A stretch of 64,000 nucleotides of DNA. Source: VXLM01 sp965242665. GTDB taxonomy: Bacteria; Chloroflexota; Dehalococcoidia; Lucifugimonadales; VXLM01. Position numbers and translations under genes: made by a program. This document shows positions 52,530-61,381 of the stretch, one piece after another. The notes under the pieces are model-generated. The model was not told the DNA's origin. It did no database searches and was given only the letters and a program-made list of their open reading frames with translations. The stretch covers positions 2,232,001-2,296,000 of the forward strand of contig OZ251484.1 in the NCBI GenBank assembly GCA_965242665.1, in the 5' to 3' direction. Positions within the stretch are counted from its first letter, which is position 1. Each line of letters starts with the position of its first letter.

Positions 52530-52679
52530 CTACACCTGTTCCAGCACGTAGCAGTGGAGCGGGTCATCAGACAGCGCGCCGTTCCAGCAGTCGTTGGACA
52601 TGGCGGACAGCCAGGCGAACATAAGCACAAGCGCCTCCCTTGACATGAAGAGACCAGCCCGTCTCATTCGTTCTTGCAT
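52530..52679 (-). CDS. Small ORF with strong ribosome site, possibly a gene fragment
   Basis: 49 residues from the ATG at 52679, preceded by ACGGAGGTAAG, a near-perfect Shine-Dalgarno. It has a hydrophobic stretch (EALVLMFAWLSAM) then NDCWNGALSDDPLHCYVLEQ and a stop 4 bases before paralog B. The Cys/Trp-rich tail looks like the start of a longer exported domain, so this may be a truncated N-terminus rather than a true small protein. 52680-52844 holds nothing I can identify. Confidence 0.5.
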   Translation of the reverse strand: MQERMRRAGLFMSREALVLMFAWLSAMSNDCWNGALSDDPLHCYVLEQV

Positions 52680-52844
52680 CTTACCTCCGTTCACTCCGGA
52701 CGGATGCGACAATCACCAGAGAACCTCCAGCACGTGTACGCACGCACCAACAAAGTCTATCGCCACGCACGATAACCCGCCTTGTGCCCCCAATTGAGCA
52801 GCCTATCCAGGAGGACAAGGCCGAACGTGCAGCATATATCTGCC

Positions 52845-53771
52845 TTACCCCACTCCTGAGATATTGTCAATTTTAAGATACCAGTGCCACAAAAATAGAA
52901 TCATTGTCACCATTCCAATAATTGTTACTGTAATGTTCCAGAAAGAACGGCGCATCGTTCCAATTAGTTTGGTTCCAAACACACAAATTGTGAGTGACCA
53001 AAGCACGGGTATAAGTACAAGAATAAATAGACCTACAATAGGCGCTTCACGACCTGATGAAAGAAGGGAGAGTATAAGAAGTCGCCCAAGAGCTGTGACA
53101 GAAGCAAATGTGACTACTGAGATTCCAATGGCAACCAGGGCAACTACGATACGAGGCCTGTCAGCCAATGTTGATCGTCGGAGGAATACTCCAACCACCA
53201 GGGAACTGGGTAGCACAATAAACAACCCCCCAAGCAGGACAGTAAGTGGACCAATGTTCAGCGTAACACCAAACAGTTCGGACACAACAGTCCAAAACAA
53301 CATGATCCACGCGACTACCAGAAGAGGGAAGACACCCATTCTCAAATAGATCTTCCGGCTATACTCTGAACTTGCAGTTGTCTCTAGAATTACGACAATT
53401 CCTATCCAGACCACGATGGACAAGAAAGAATAGGTGAACATTGTTGTGCCGAAAGTTACGGCCCGTATTATCCAAACCATAGCGAACAAAGGCGAAAGAA
53501 TGGACATTGCCAATAGAGCCGGTGAAAGAATCAATGTGATATTGCCGCGGCGCTCCAGCAGGTCTTCGCCTACAGACTCCCCAACACCGATCACACAGAT
53601 TATTCCTGTCCAAGCCAACATAGTAAGGAGCATGACCCAACCAAACACCCACTTGTATTCGATCGGAACGAGAGCGATGTCAGCAACTACCATCTCTGAA
53701 ATCAGAAGCAGAGAAAGCAGAGCTAGAATCCAGTAGCGGTATCGTGTCAGTATGGATCGAACGTAGGGCAT
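52845..53771 (-). CDS. Multi-pass membrane protein, paralog C
   Basis: 308 residues from the ATG at 53771, chosen because AGAGGAATAACG precedes it and the protein then starts MPYVRSILTRYRYWILAL like its paralogs. It has eight or so hydrophobic helices. It stops after WYLKIDNISGVG, the point at which paralogs A and B go on into the FTG...YTWW domain, so C lacks that domain or has lost it. GC-poor. Function is unknown. Confidence 0.7.
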   Translation of the reverse strand: MPYVRSILTRYRYWILALLSLLLISEMVVADIALVPIEYKWVFGWVMLLTMLAWTGIICVIGVGESVGEDLLERRGNITLILSPALLAMSILSPLFAMVWIIRAVTFGTTMFTYSFLSIVVWIGIVVILETTASSEYSRKIYLRMGVFPLLVVAWIMLFWTVVSELFGVTLNIGPLTVLLGGLFIVLPSSLVVGVFLRRSTLADRPRIVVALVAIGISVVTFASVTALGRLLILSLLSSGREAPIVGLFILVLIPVLWSLTICVFGTKLIGTMRRSFWNITVTIIGMVTMILFLWHWYLKIDNISGVG

Positions 53772-53894
53772 CGTTATTCCTCTAGGGTCTCGAGTATTGT
53801 ACGTAGCTTGGGGTGTAGTGAATCCATGTGGTTGCTGTGTCCGCATTAGGGTTTGCGGGAGTGGCGCTCGAGAACAAGGGTTATCTTGTGAGCG

Positions 53895-54137
53895 TCAATC
53901 GATCCAACACGGTGGAATAGTGAACCATCCCCGAGGGGTGCCCTCGGGGTCCGGGGTGTCCCCTTCGAGTTCCATGTCGTGTTCATAGGTCGAGCGGTCG
54001 GTATCATCAGTAGTTGGGATTGTGTCATATTCGTCGATTCTTGTCCACTCGGGATTGTCCCATTGCATGAAGGCGTCTGCGAAGTTGCCGACGTTGTAGT
54101 AGAGGTCGCCGGCGTCCGGCAGTGTAGCACATGTCGA
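53895..54137 (-). pseudogene. Fragment of an unknown acidic protein, directly after ogg
   Basis: In the frame of ogg, beyond its stop, about 80 codons read AGDLYYNVGNFADAFMQWDN, TRIDEYDTIPTTDDTDRSTY and GTPRGWFTIPPCWID before a stop at 53895. The composition is protein-like, but there is no start codon. It looks like the 3' end of a gene whose 5' part was lost. 53772-53894 holds nothing I can identify. Confidence 0.45.
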
Positions 54138-55067
54138 TCATAGAGTCTTTTGCCCGCTCCGCCGTGGCTCTTCTGGAGGTCTCGACGCTTTCTGCCCATC
54201 CATCCTCCGCGAGTGGAACAGATAATGATTCGCGTACCCTGCGAAGGGCCCGAAGCGTTCTTGCGCCCACTCCCGCACGCGGCGGCCGTCGCGCGAGTCC
54301 GTGCGGACAGCGTCCGGATACCATTGACGAATGGCCTTCATGATATGCGTGTCCACGGGGAACGCCTCCGGCTTGTCCATCGAGAAGAGGAGGATGCAGT
54401 TTGCTACCTTGTCGCCAATTCCGTCGAGGCTTGTCAGTTCGTCTAGCGCGTCATCGTAGGAAGCATCCCGCAGGGCGCATAGGTCGACATCACCCCGCGC
54501 GACCTTCTTGGAGACGGACGCGATGAATCTTGCGCGATAGCCGAGGCCGAGTTCGCGCAGGGCATCCTCGCTTGCTTCCGCCAGCACTTCCGGTGTCGGG
54601 AAGCGATGCCGTGTTCCGCCGCCAAGGGAGGTCGGCTCTCCAAACGTCTTGCAGATGTCCTCTACGTTTTGCGTGATTCGCGGGACGTTCGAGTTCTGAG
54701 CGCATAGGAACGCCAGTGTCGTTTCCCATGGGGATTGCCGCAATACCCGCATCCCGCGGTATTGGTCGATGCGGTCGCGCAGCAGACGGTCGCGCGAAAG
54801 CGCGGAGTAGACCGCGTTCAGATCCACATCCAAGGAACAGTAGTCGCGGAGTCTCGCGGAGATTGCGTTCATGTCGTGGTCTGCGGCTGCGAACATGATG
54901 CCGTCCTGACCCTCTCGCACGCGCACGATCGTACCGAAGAGCACTCCCTCGTACCATCCGCTGCGCTTGCGCCAGCGAAACGTCTGTCCGCTGAACAACG
55001 TGCTCTCGATGTCGAGAGGTTGTCCGTGCAGTGGAATGAAGCCCTGGTCGTCTGACTGGACATTCAT
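54138..55067 (-). CDS. ogg: 8-oxoguanine DNA glycosylase
   Basis: 309 residues. LFSGQTFRWRKRSGWYEGVL is the OGG1 N-terminal domain, SPWETTLAFLCAQNSNVPRI the helical core, and the helix-hairpin-helix LTSLDGIGDKVANCILLFS with the catalytic Lys (DK) is followed by PVDTH (catalytic Asp). It removes 8-oxoG opposite C and nicks the strand. The C-terminus after FGPFAGYANHYLFHSRR is non-conserved (about 20 residues to KTL). The ATG overlaps the dinG stop (ATGA), so both are one operon for DNA repair. Confidence 0.93.
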   Translation of the reverse strand: MNVQSDDQGFIPLHGQPLDIESTLFSGQTFRWRKRSGWYEGVLFGTIVRVREGQDGIMFAAADHDMNAISARLRDYCSLDVDLNAVYSALSRDRLLRDRIDQYRGMRVLRQSPWETTLAFLCAQNSNVPRITQNVEDICKTFGEPTSLGGGTRHRFPTPEVLAEASEDALRELGLGYRARFIASVSKKVARGDVDLCALRDASYDDALDELTSLDGIGDKVANCILLFSMDKPEAFPVDTHIMKAIRQWYPDAVRTDSRDGRRVREWAQERFGPFAGYANHYLFHSRRMDGQKASRPPEEPRRSGQKTL

Positions 55068-57949
55068 CTATCCAACCACCGCTTCACTTCGCCGCCAAGC
55101 TGATCGACCTTGCAGGTCTTGCGGCTGGCCGGCGGGAGAGATTGCAAGAATAGCGCCCCGTATCTGCGGGAAATGACGCGCTGATCGAGGATGATTACGA
55201 CGCCGCGGTCCGTCTTGGAGCGGATGAGTCGTCCGAAGCCCTGTCGAAGGCGGAGGATCGCTTGCGGCAAGGCGAACTCCATGAAGGGGTTGTCGTAGAG
55301 CTCCGAGCGCGCCTCGAAGACTGGCTCCGTCGGCACGTTGAACGGCAGCCGCGTCACCACGAGCACTTGGAGGGCGTCGCCGGGCAGGTCGACTCCCTCC
55401 CAGAAGCTTGCGGTTCCAAGGATGATCGAATTCGGGTTGCTGCGGAACCTCCGGAGCATCCGATACGGGCTCGCCTCCCCGCCCTGCGCTAGCAGATCGA
55501 TGCCCTGCTCCCGCGTCCATTCCCTCATCGATTCTGCCGTGTCCCTCAACGCAGCGTAGGATGTGAACAACGCCATCGTTCGCCCCCCGGCGGCCGCGGC
55601 TGCCTCTCCGATGGCTTGCGCTGCGCGCTCCGCGTAGTTGGGCGCGGATGGTTCCGGCATGTCGTTCGGGGTGCATACCAGAGTCGATGTCTTGTAGTCG
55701 AAGGGAGAGCCGAGCATCTTGCGCTCCGCGTCGTGGAATCCCGTCCGTTCTTGGATGTGGTCGAGCGTCCCGTTGGCGGCGAGCGTGGCGCTGGTCATGA
55801 CGACCGAGCGCTTCCGAGAGTACAACAGGGTTTCGAGTTGCTCCCCCACGTGGAGCGGCGCTCCGAACAGCGTTGTGTCGCCGCTCCGCACCGTCTTCTC
55901 TACCCAGTAGACGACGTCCTCTCTTGGATGAACCGCGAACTCCGACAGGTTCTGCCGGAGCTTCGCCGTTTCTTGTAGGTTATCTCCCAGTTCCATCGAC
56001 AATCCGCCGTGGTCGTCGGCGTCTTCCGTGTCCGTGTCCCCCAGAGCAGAGGCAAGGCTGGCTAGAGTATCCTGCAAGTCTGCCAGCGCGTGGTCGATGG
56101 TTTCCCAGACCGTTTCGACGTCCGACCATCGCGGCTGCCCGCGGGTTCCATTGGTAACGCGCGCCTGCGATTGTCCTGACGCTTCTCCCAACGCAGCTTC
56201 TTCTGCGAACCCAAACAGCGCCGTCATGCTCTCGCGCAGGCGAGGCAGCATACCAGACACCATTTCCGCCACTCTGTCGAGCGCTTTCCGATCTTGGGCC
56301 GATGCGGACGTTCGCCCGATTGCGGCCGCCGCGCGGGGAAGGAGGCCCCGCTCTCCACCCAGTCCTTGCAGGCGATCCCCGACGGCGGACTGGCTGATCT
56401 CGAAGCCGAGCTGCCTCGTAGCCTCCGATTCGAGGTGATGCGCCTCGTCTATGATGAGCGTGTCGTACTCGGGGAGGAGCGCTCCGTCCATGACGAGGTC
56501 AGTGAGCAGCAGCGCATGATTTACGACGACGAGATGAGCTGCGGCTGCCCGTGTCCGCGCCGCACGTAAGAAGCATACCCCCATCGATCCCGCGCAGTCC
56601 AAAGCCCCTTGCGCGGAGATTCGATTCCAAGAAGCAAGGCTCCGACTGGTGATGTTCAACTCGCTCTTGTCTCCGGTAGACGTCTGGTCGAGCCATAGCA
56701 GCACTCCGGAGGCGAGACGGGCGTCCTCGTCGGACAGACCGTCGCTGTTCTTGACGCCCATCCACCGCTTGAAGCAAAGATAGTTTGCTCGGCCCTTGAG
56801 CAGCGCGTATCGAATCTCTTCCTCGGATCCCCCGCGTGCATCTTCCAACGCAGCGAGCAGGGTTGGGATGTCTTTCTGGATGATCTGCTCTTGCAAGTTG
56901 ATGGTGTTGGTCGAGATTACGACGCGGCGGCCGTTCAGCGCCGCGTGCAGCGCTGCTGGAAGTAGATACGCCAGGGACTTGCCAACTCCGGTGCCAGCCT
57001 CGACAATCAGCCTTTGTCCGTCGTTGATCGCCTTTGCCACGGATCGCGCCATTTCTATTTGCTGCGGCCTCCGATCGAATCCCGGCAGCGCGCGCGCGAA
57101 GGGCCCATCATCTTCCAGCAGCCCCGCAGCCGCATCGATGTCGATCTTCTCTTCTTCTGCGTTGGCCTCGAGCGCTTGAGGGTAGCGTAGACGTGACCGC
57201 AATCCAGTGAGATCGAGTCCGACTCCGTCTATCTCCGGCCGCTTCGGTTCGGGGATGCCCCCCGTGTATGGCCGCTTTGGTTCGGAGATGCCGCCCATGG
57301 CCGGCGCGGCGCTTTCGGCCGCTCTGCCCTCCGCGATTCTCCGGAGCAGATACGGCAGAGACGATGACTGCGACCGAGATGCGATTCTCTCGATCTGTCG
57401 AAGGACGCCTGCGTCGGCGCCGGCCGCGATCCGCACGAGCTCGATGAAAACCCGGCGCGTCACCTCTGCGTCGTACAATGCGCGGTGCGCCTCCGTCTCC
57501 ACGAAATGCACGCCCAACTCTGCCGCGATCGCCCCGAGACGGTGGCTCCGAGCCCCCGGCAGGAATACCCGCGCCAAATCGTAGACGTCCGACACTGGGG
57601 ACGTAATCGACAGGCCATGGCTGCGGAGAAAGCCGAGGTCGAACCCGAGCGAATGCCCAACGACCGGCGACGACCCGATGAACGCGAGGAGGTCGTTGGC
57701 GATGTCTGGGAACGACGGCGCGCCGTCCAAGTCCTGGCGTTTGATGCCGGTAAATCCCTCGATGAATTCGCTAACCTCTATCTCAATGCCGGGGTTGACG
57801 AGGGATTGGAACTCCCCGAGTGTCTCTTCACCCCGAAACTTGACTGCCGCGACTTCGATGATGCGGTCGGATTCCGGGTCGAGGCCCGTGGTCTCTACGT
57901 CGATGGCGACCCATGTCTCGTCGAGCGGCGGTGTTTCTAGGGAGGTCAT
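55064..57949 (-). CDS. dinG: DinG-family helicase with N-terminal 3'-5' exonuclease domain
   Basis: 961 residues. Residues 1-180 are a DnaQ-type exonuclease: VAIDVETTG (Exo I), VGHSLGFDLGFL (Exo II) and HRALYDAEVTRRV (Exo III). The helicase part has Walker A AGTGVGKSLAYLLP, DEAH box IIDEAHHLESEA, cysteines for an Fe-S cluster around KGRANYLC and CAGSMGVC, and late motifs ILGTASFWEGVDLPG and RQGFGRLIRSKTDRG. Such fusions are typical of Gram-positive and Chloroflexota DinG. It unwinds damaged or structured DNA 5'-3'. Translationally coupled to ogg. Confidence 0.95.
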   Translation of the reverse strand: MTSLETPPLDETWVAIDVETTGLDPESDRIIEVAAVKFRGEETLGEFQSLVNPGIEIEVSEFIEGFTGIKRQDLDGAPSFPDIANDLLAFIGSSPVVGHSLGFDLGFLRSHGLSITSPVSDVYDLARVFLPGARSHRLGAIAAELGVHFVETEAHRALYDAEVTRRVFIELVRIAAGADAGVLRQIERIASRSQSSSLPYLLRRIAEGRAAESAAPAMGGISEPKRPYTGGIPEPKRPEIDGVGLDLTGLRSRLRYPQALEANAEEEKIDIDAAAGLLEDDGPFARALPGFDRRPQQIEMARSVAKAINDGQRLIVEAGTGVGKSLAYLLPAALHAALNGRRVVISTNTINLQEQIIQKDIPTLLAALEDARGGSEEEIRYALLKGRANYLCFKRWMGVKNSDGLSDEDARLASGVLLWLDQTSTGDKSELNITSRSLASWNRISAQGALDCAGSMGVCFLRAARTRAAAAHLVVVNHALLLTDLVMDGALLPEYDTLIIDEAHHLESEATRQLGFEISQSAVGDRLQGLGGERGLLPRAAAAIGRTSASAQDRKALDRVAEMVSGMLPRLRESMTALFGFAEEAALGEASGQSQARVTNGTRGQPRWSDVETVWETIDHALADLQDTLASLASALGDTDTEDADDHGGLSMELGDNLQETAKLRQNLSEFAVHPREDVVYWVEKTVRSGDTTLFGAPLHVGEQLETLLYSRKRSVVMTSATLAANGTLDHIQERTGFHDAERKMLGSPFDYKTSTLVCTPNDMPEPSAPNYAERAAQAIGEAAAAAGGRTMALFTSYAALRDTAESMREWTREQGIDLLAQGGEASPYRMLRRFRSNPNSIILGTASFWEGVDLPGDALQVLVVTRLPFNVPTEPVFEARSELYDNPFMEFALPQAILRLRQGFGRLIRSKTDRGVVIILDQRVISRRYGALFLQSLPPASRKTCKVDQLGGEVKRWLDR

Positions 57950-57997
57950 GTTGGAGTGAATGTCAGGATTGGAACTACGAATTCGGGCGGTTGAGAG

Positions 57998-59077
57998 TCA
58001 TCGAACGTTCGACAGGAATCCCCATAGCTGCTCGAACCTCTCTCCGACGACTGGATCCATACGCAATACGGACTCGATGTCCCTGCCGCGGGAAGCGTTT
58101 CCCATATAGCCCGGGCACGCCTGCAGCGCTCTCGACAGCTCGTCCTTGCTGATCTTGATGTCGACCGGCCGCCAACGGACTTTGCAAGTTTCGAGTCGTT
58201 CGATGATCGTCTCGGGACTCTGGTTCGTATGCCACGCGATGATGACCGTGCCCAACGCCGCCAGCTCTCCATGCACCCAGCTGCGGTCGTTCGCCAACTC
58301 CGCAGCGACGATGAAGGCGTGGTCTCCTGCGACGGCGTCCGGATGGGAAATCGACGAGCTGTCTCGATCCTTGATCGCGTTCATGATGAGCTTGATGCTG
58401 GCCGGAGTCAGTCCTCCGCTGCTCGACAGTGTCTTGGGAAAGTTCTCGACGATGTGGTGGTGGAGGTGGATCATGTCTGCGGCCGCGGACTCGTCATACG
58501 GTTCTCCGATGCCCTTGTTCGCCTTGTGCATCCACTCGCATATCGCCGAGTACCCGCACAGAACATCTCCGATGCCCGCAGTGTTGAACCGGTCCGGTGC
58601 ACTCAACGCGACGTCGTAGTCTACAAGCACATACTCCGCATCGATCCACGGCCAAGTTTCCATGTCTTCCAAGTCCCTTCCGTCCCACCTAGCGAAGACG
58701 CTGTGGATGATCGCCCCGGTGGAAATCACGGTCGGGGCCAGTACGAGAGGCAGATCCTTTGCGAGCGCGGCGTACTTGCTCGCGTCCAGAGCCAACCCGC
58801 CGCCGATGCCGACGATGAGGTCGACGTCGTTTGGTAAAGCGTCCGTGAACTCTTGGAGATAGCCAAAATCCATTGCCTTGGCGTACCTGACGGACTCCGG
58901 TTCGCGGGTCAAGTGCGGCTCTGCTGCTTGATACGCCGTCGGTGAAGAGACCGCCGCGTACTTCGGCCACTGCGAGCTGGCAGACCTAATCAGGTGGTGG
59001 CCAAACCTGATGTCGTACTCGGATGCGGGCTTCATCAGGCTGAACCCGCTCCAATCCCCTCTTGGTGGTCTTTGCAT
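57998..59077 (-). CDS. Iron-containing alcohol dehydrogenase / glycerol-1-phosphate dehydrogenase-like
   Basis: 359 residues from the ATG at 59077 (GTCAGAGGCATTCG upstream); an ATG at 59035 is an alternative. The dehydroquinate-synthase-like fold shows VDLIVGIGGGLALDASKYAA (NAD site), LVLAPTVISTGA and NTAGIGDVLCGYSA, and further His/Asp ligands at LHHHIVEN and WVHGELAALGTVI. It resembles G1PDH/AraM-type enzymes. The substrate is probably a phosphorylated or free polyol; there is no lipid-pathway neighbour to decide. Confidence 0.85.
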   Translation of the reverse strand: MQRPPRGDWSGFSLMKPASEYDIRFGHHLIRSASSQWPKYAAVSSPTAYQAAEPHLTREPESVRYAKAMDFGYLQEFTDALPNDVDLIVGIGGGLALDASKYAALAKDLPLVLAPTVISTGAIIHSVFARWDGRDLEDMETWPWIDAEYVLVDYDVALSAPDRFNTAGIGDVLCGYSAICEWMHKANKGIGEPYDESAAADMIHLHHHIVENFPKTLSSSGGLTPASIKLIMNAIKDRDSSSISHPDAVAGDHAFIVAAELANDRSWVHGELAALGTVIIAWHTNQSPETIIERLETCKVRWRPVDIKISKDELSRALQACPGYMGNASRGRDIESVLRMDPVVGERFEQLWGFLSNVR

Positions 59078-59141
59078 CGAATGCCTCTGACTTGTTCTCC
59101 GCCTCGATGGCGCTGGACTCGCGCCCTCGGATGACCAAACC

Positions 59142-60008
59142 CTACGATGTCGCGCGTGGAATGGCGGTCCCAGGCGCTGCGAACCGAATGCTATAGACCG
59201 AGGTCATCGCCGCGACGTACAGAGTACGGTTGTCGACGCCGCCCCATGCCATGTTGATGACCTGCTCCGGAAACTCTATCACTCCAATGACCTGGCCGTC
59301 CGGCGTTAGCGCCCACAGACCTCCGGGGCCAGAGACGTAGATCCTCCCCTCTACGTCGACCTTCATCCCGTCCGGGAAACCGGGCAAGTCGGACTCCGGA
59401 AACGTGAAGAACCGCCTCTGGTTGGACAGCGACCCGTCTTCACCGACGTCGAAGGCGTCGATGTGCGCCGAGGGACGAGTGTTGATCTGATAGAACGTCT
59501 TTTCGTCGGGCGAGAGCGCTAGGCCGTTCGGATCCTCGAACGGGTAGACCTCCTCGTGCACTTCGCCGGACGGGGCGATGCGGTATACGCCGTTATGCTC
59601 GAATTCCGCCTCTCCATCGTCCAAACTCGCCGCGCCGCGATTGCTGAAGTACAGATTGCCGTCGGAGCGTCCGACGACGTCGTTGGGGCGATTCAACCGC
59701 TTGCCCTCGCAGTGCGTAGCGATAGCGGTCACTCGCCCGCTGGCATCCATGCTGGTAACCGCCCGCGCCGTCTGCTCGCAAGCGATGATGTTTCCGTATA
59801 GGTCGAACGTCAAGCCGGTCGCGCGGTCCGTATCGTCTCGATAGATGCTTTTGTCCTTGCCCGGTTCCACCTTCCATATCCTCCAAGGCCCGCCCACGTC
59901 CGTAAACAGCAGGTAGCCGTCTGGATGCCAGAGCGGCCCTTCCGTGAATTTGCAGCCGCCTGCAACACGGGTAATCTCCGGTGATTCGAGCAAGTCTCCA
60001 ACTTTCAT
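59142..60008 (-). CDS. SMP-30/gluconolactonase-family protein
   Basis: 288 residues. The beta-propeller signatures are CKFTEGPLWHPDGYLLFTDV with the metal Glu, NRPNDVVGRSDGNLYFSN with the metal Asn-Asp, and PNGLALSPDEKTFYQI. It would hydrolyse a sugar lactone with a divalent metal in the cytoplasm. The ATG is at 60008; no strong ribosome site is seen. It lies 64 bp upstream of the dehydrogenase on the same strand; an oxidation-lactonase pair is a fair inference. Confidence 0.9.
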   Translation of the reverse strand: MKVGDLLESPEITRVAGGCKFTEGPLWHPDGYLLFTDVGGPWRIWKVEPGKDKSIYRDDTDRATGLTFDLYGNIIACEQTARAVTSMDASGRVTAIATHCEGKRLNRPNDVVGRSDGNLYFSNRGAASLDDGEAEFEHNGVYRIAPSGEVHEEVYPFEDPNGLALSPDEKTFYQINTRPSAHIDAFDVGEDGSLSNQRRFFTFPESDLPGFPDGMKVDVEGRIYVSGPGGLWALTPDGQVIGVIEFPEQVINMAWGGVDNRTLYVAAMTSVYSIRFAAPGTAIPRATS

Positions 60009-60131
60009 CCGTATCCCCCGATCTATGCGTCTACATTAGTATACAACGGTTGTTCTGTGTATGGGAAACGCAACAGCCTTCTATTTCCCGATGCCGCCTC
60101 CGTCTCAGCTCTGTGCTGGGGCCCCCTCCCG

Positions 60132-60542
60132 TCATCGCTCTGCGGCTCTAACGAGCAGCGGCAGGAGCCAGCCGTAGACTCCCGCGAACGCAGCCGCCAA
60201 GATTATCACGCCAACTATGGCTCCCCGCAGCAGGGCCGCGCATAGAACCGCCGCCAGCAGCGCGATAGACGTGACCGCCGCCGAGTACACCAGCGCCGCG
60301 CTAGGAGCCGCCTGTATGGTCACCCCATAGACCAACCCCAGCATTCCCCCGATGAGCGTCCATACAGGATACGCCACCACGACCATTCCCAGCATCAGCG
60401 TCATTGGGTTCGCGCGCGAGATGCGGGCGTTCGCCCAATGGCCTGCGTCCTGCGCCAGCGAGAAGATCATCACCGGCGCAGCAGCGGTGAACACCACAGT
60501 CATTACCAGTCCAGCCGCGGCCCCAACGATGAAGTAGACCAC
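60132..60542 (-). CDS. Small four-helix membrane protein
   Basis: 136 residues, almost entirely hydrophobic with about four helices (FIVGAAAGLVMTVVF, LMLGMVVVAYPVWTLIGGML, LLAAVLCAALLRGAIVGVII). Start at the ATG at 60542 with GAGGGCGTCG upstream. No family recognised; likely cytoplasmic membrane. Confidence 0.6.
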   Translation of the reverse strand: MVYFIVGAAAGLVMTVVFTAAAPVMIFSLAQDAGHWANARISRANPMTLMLGMVVVAYPVWTLIGGMLGLVYGVTIQAAPSAALVYSAAVTSIALLAAVLCAALLRGAIVGVIILAAAFAGVYGWLLPLLVRAAER

Positions 60543-60793
60543 GAATCGACGCCCTCCTCACACGTTGCGTCCGCTGCACCTGCCAACGCGCGTGCAAGCG
60601 AATGGCAGCCTCATCCGTCCGCGTTCATTTGATACAATACCAGAAAAGACGCCAATAGTGGGGCGTCCGTTCACGATTTTGGATTGCTCCACGCGGAAGC
60701 GTCCAAGTTCGAGTGCCGCATGATGACAAACGGCCGCAGATGTGCAAGAATTCTCCATGCACTGAGGCGAATCCATATCCATGGAGGGAGAAG

Positions 60794-61048
60794 ATGGCTG
60801 GATCAGAGAGCAGCGGCAGGCCGTTGTTGTGGATTGGGGGCATCCTCGTTGCTGTTGGCGTGGCGGCGATGTCGGCCTTCGGCGTGTTTACTCTCGCTCG
60901 GGAATTGTTTCGGGATCCGGAGACTCCGATCGTCTTACTCGTTGCGCTGCCCGCGGTAGCGGTCGGGTTCCTAATCCTTCTGGCGGCTGCCGTCCATCAT
61001 CGTATCCGACAGCGCAGGGAAGAAGACTTTTCGGAGGTAGACTATTGA
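60794..61048 (+). CDS. Small two-helix membrane protein coupled to ybjQ-like gene
   Basis: 84 residues from the ATG at 60794 with ATGGAGGGAGAAG upstream. Two helices (LLWIGGILVAVGVAAMSAF, IVLLVALPAVAVGFLILLAA) are followed by a basic-acidic tail (RIRQRREEDFSEVDY). Its TGA overlaps the TTG of the next gene, so it is co-translated with it. The role is unknown, perhaps a membrane anchor for the YbjQ-like protein. Confidence 0.7.
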   Translation: MAGSESSGRPLLWIGGILVAVGVAAMSAFGVFTLARELFRDPETPIVLLVALPAVAVGFLILLAAAVHHRIRQRREEDFSEVDY

Positions 61049-61362
61049 TCACAACCACTACGGACACCATACCGGGCATGACCATCGTCGAGACGATTGG
61101 ACTGGTGCGCGGCAGCACGGTGCGCGCGAGGCATATTGGACGGGACATCATGGCGGGTCTTCGCAACATCGTCGGTGGAGAGGTCGACGAGTACACGAAA
61201 TTGCTTGCGGAATCGCGCGAGCAATCCATTCAGCGCATGATCGAGAACGCCCAGGACATGGGCGGCAATGCAGTCGTCGGCGTGCGGCTCATTACCGCGG
61301 GCGTTGCCAGCGGCGCCGCAGAGATCGTTGCCTACGGAACGGCCGTCAAGGTGGCGGAGTAA
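61045..61362 (+). CDS. YbjQ family (UPF0145) protein
   Basis: 105 residues from the TTG at 61045 (CGGAGGTAGAC upstream; it shares TGA with the previous stop). ETIGLVRGSTVRARHIGRDI, GGEVDEYTKLLAESREQSI and NAVVGVRLITAGVASGAAEI are typical of YbjQ, a pentameric small protein sometimes labelled heavy-metal-binding. Function is not established. Confidence 0.85.
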   Translation: MITTTTDTIPGMTIVETIGLVRGSTVRARHIGRDIMAGLRNIVGGEVDEYTKLLAESREQSIQRMIENAQDMGGNAVVGVRLITAGVASGAAEIVAYGTAVKVAE

Positions 61363-61381
61363 GGCCAATCTCCCGCGCGTC

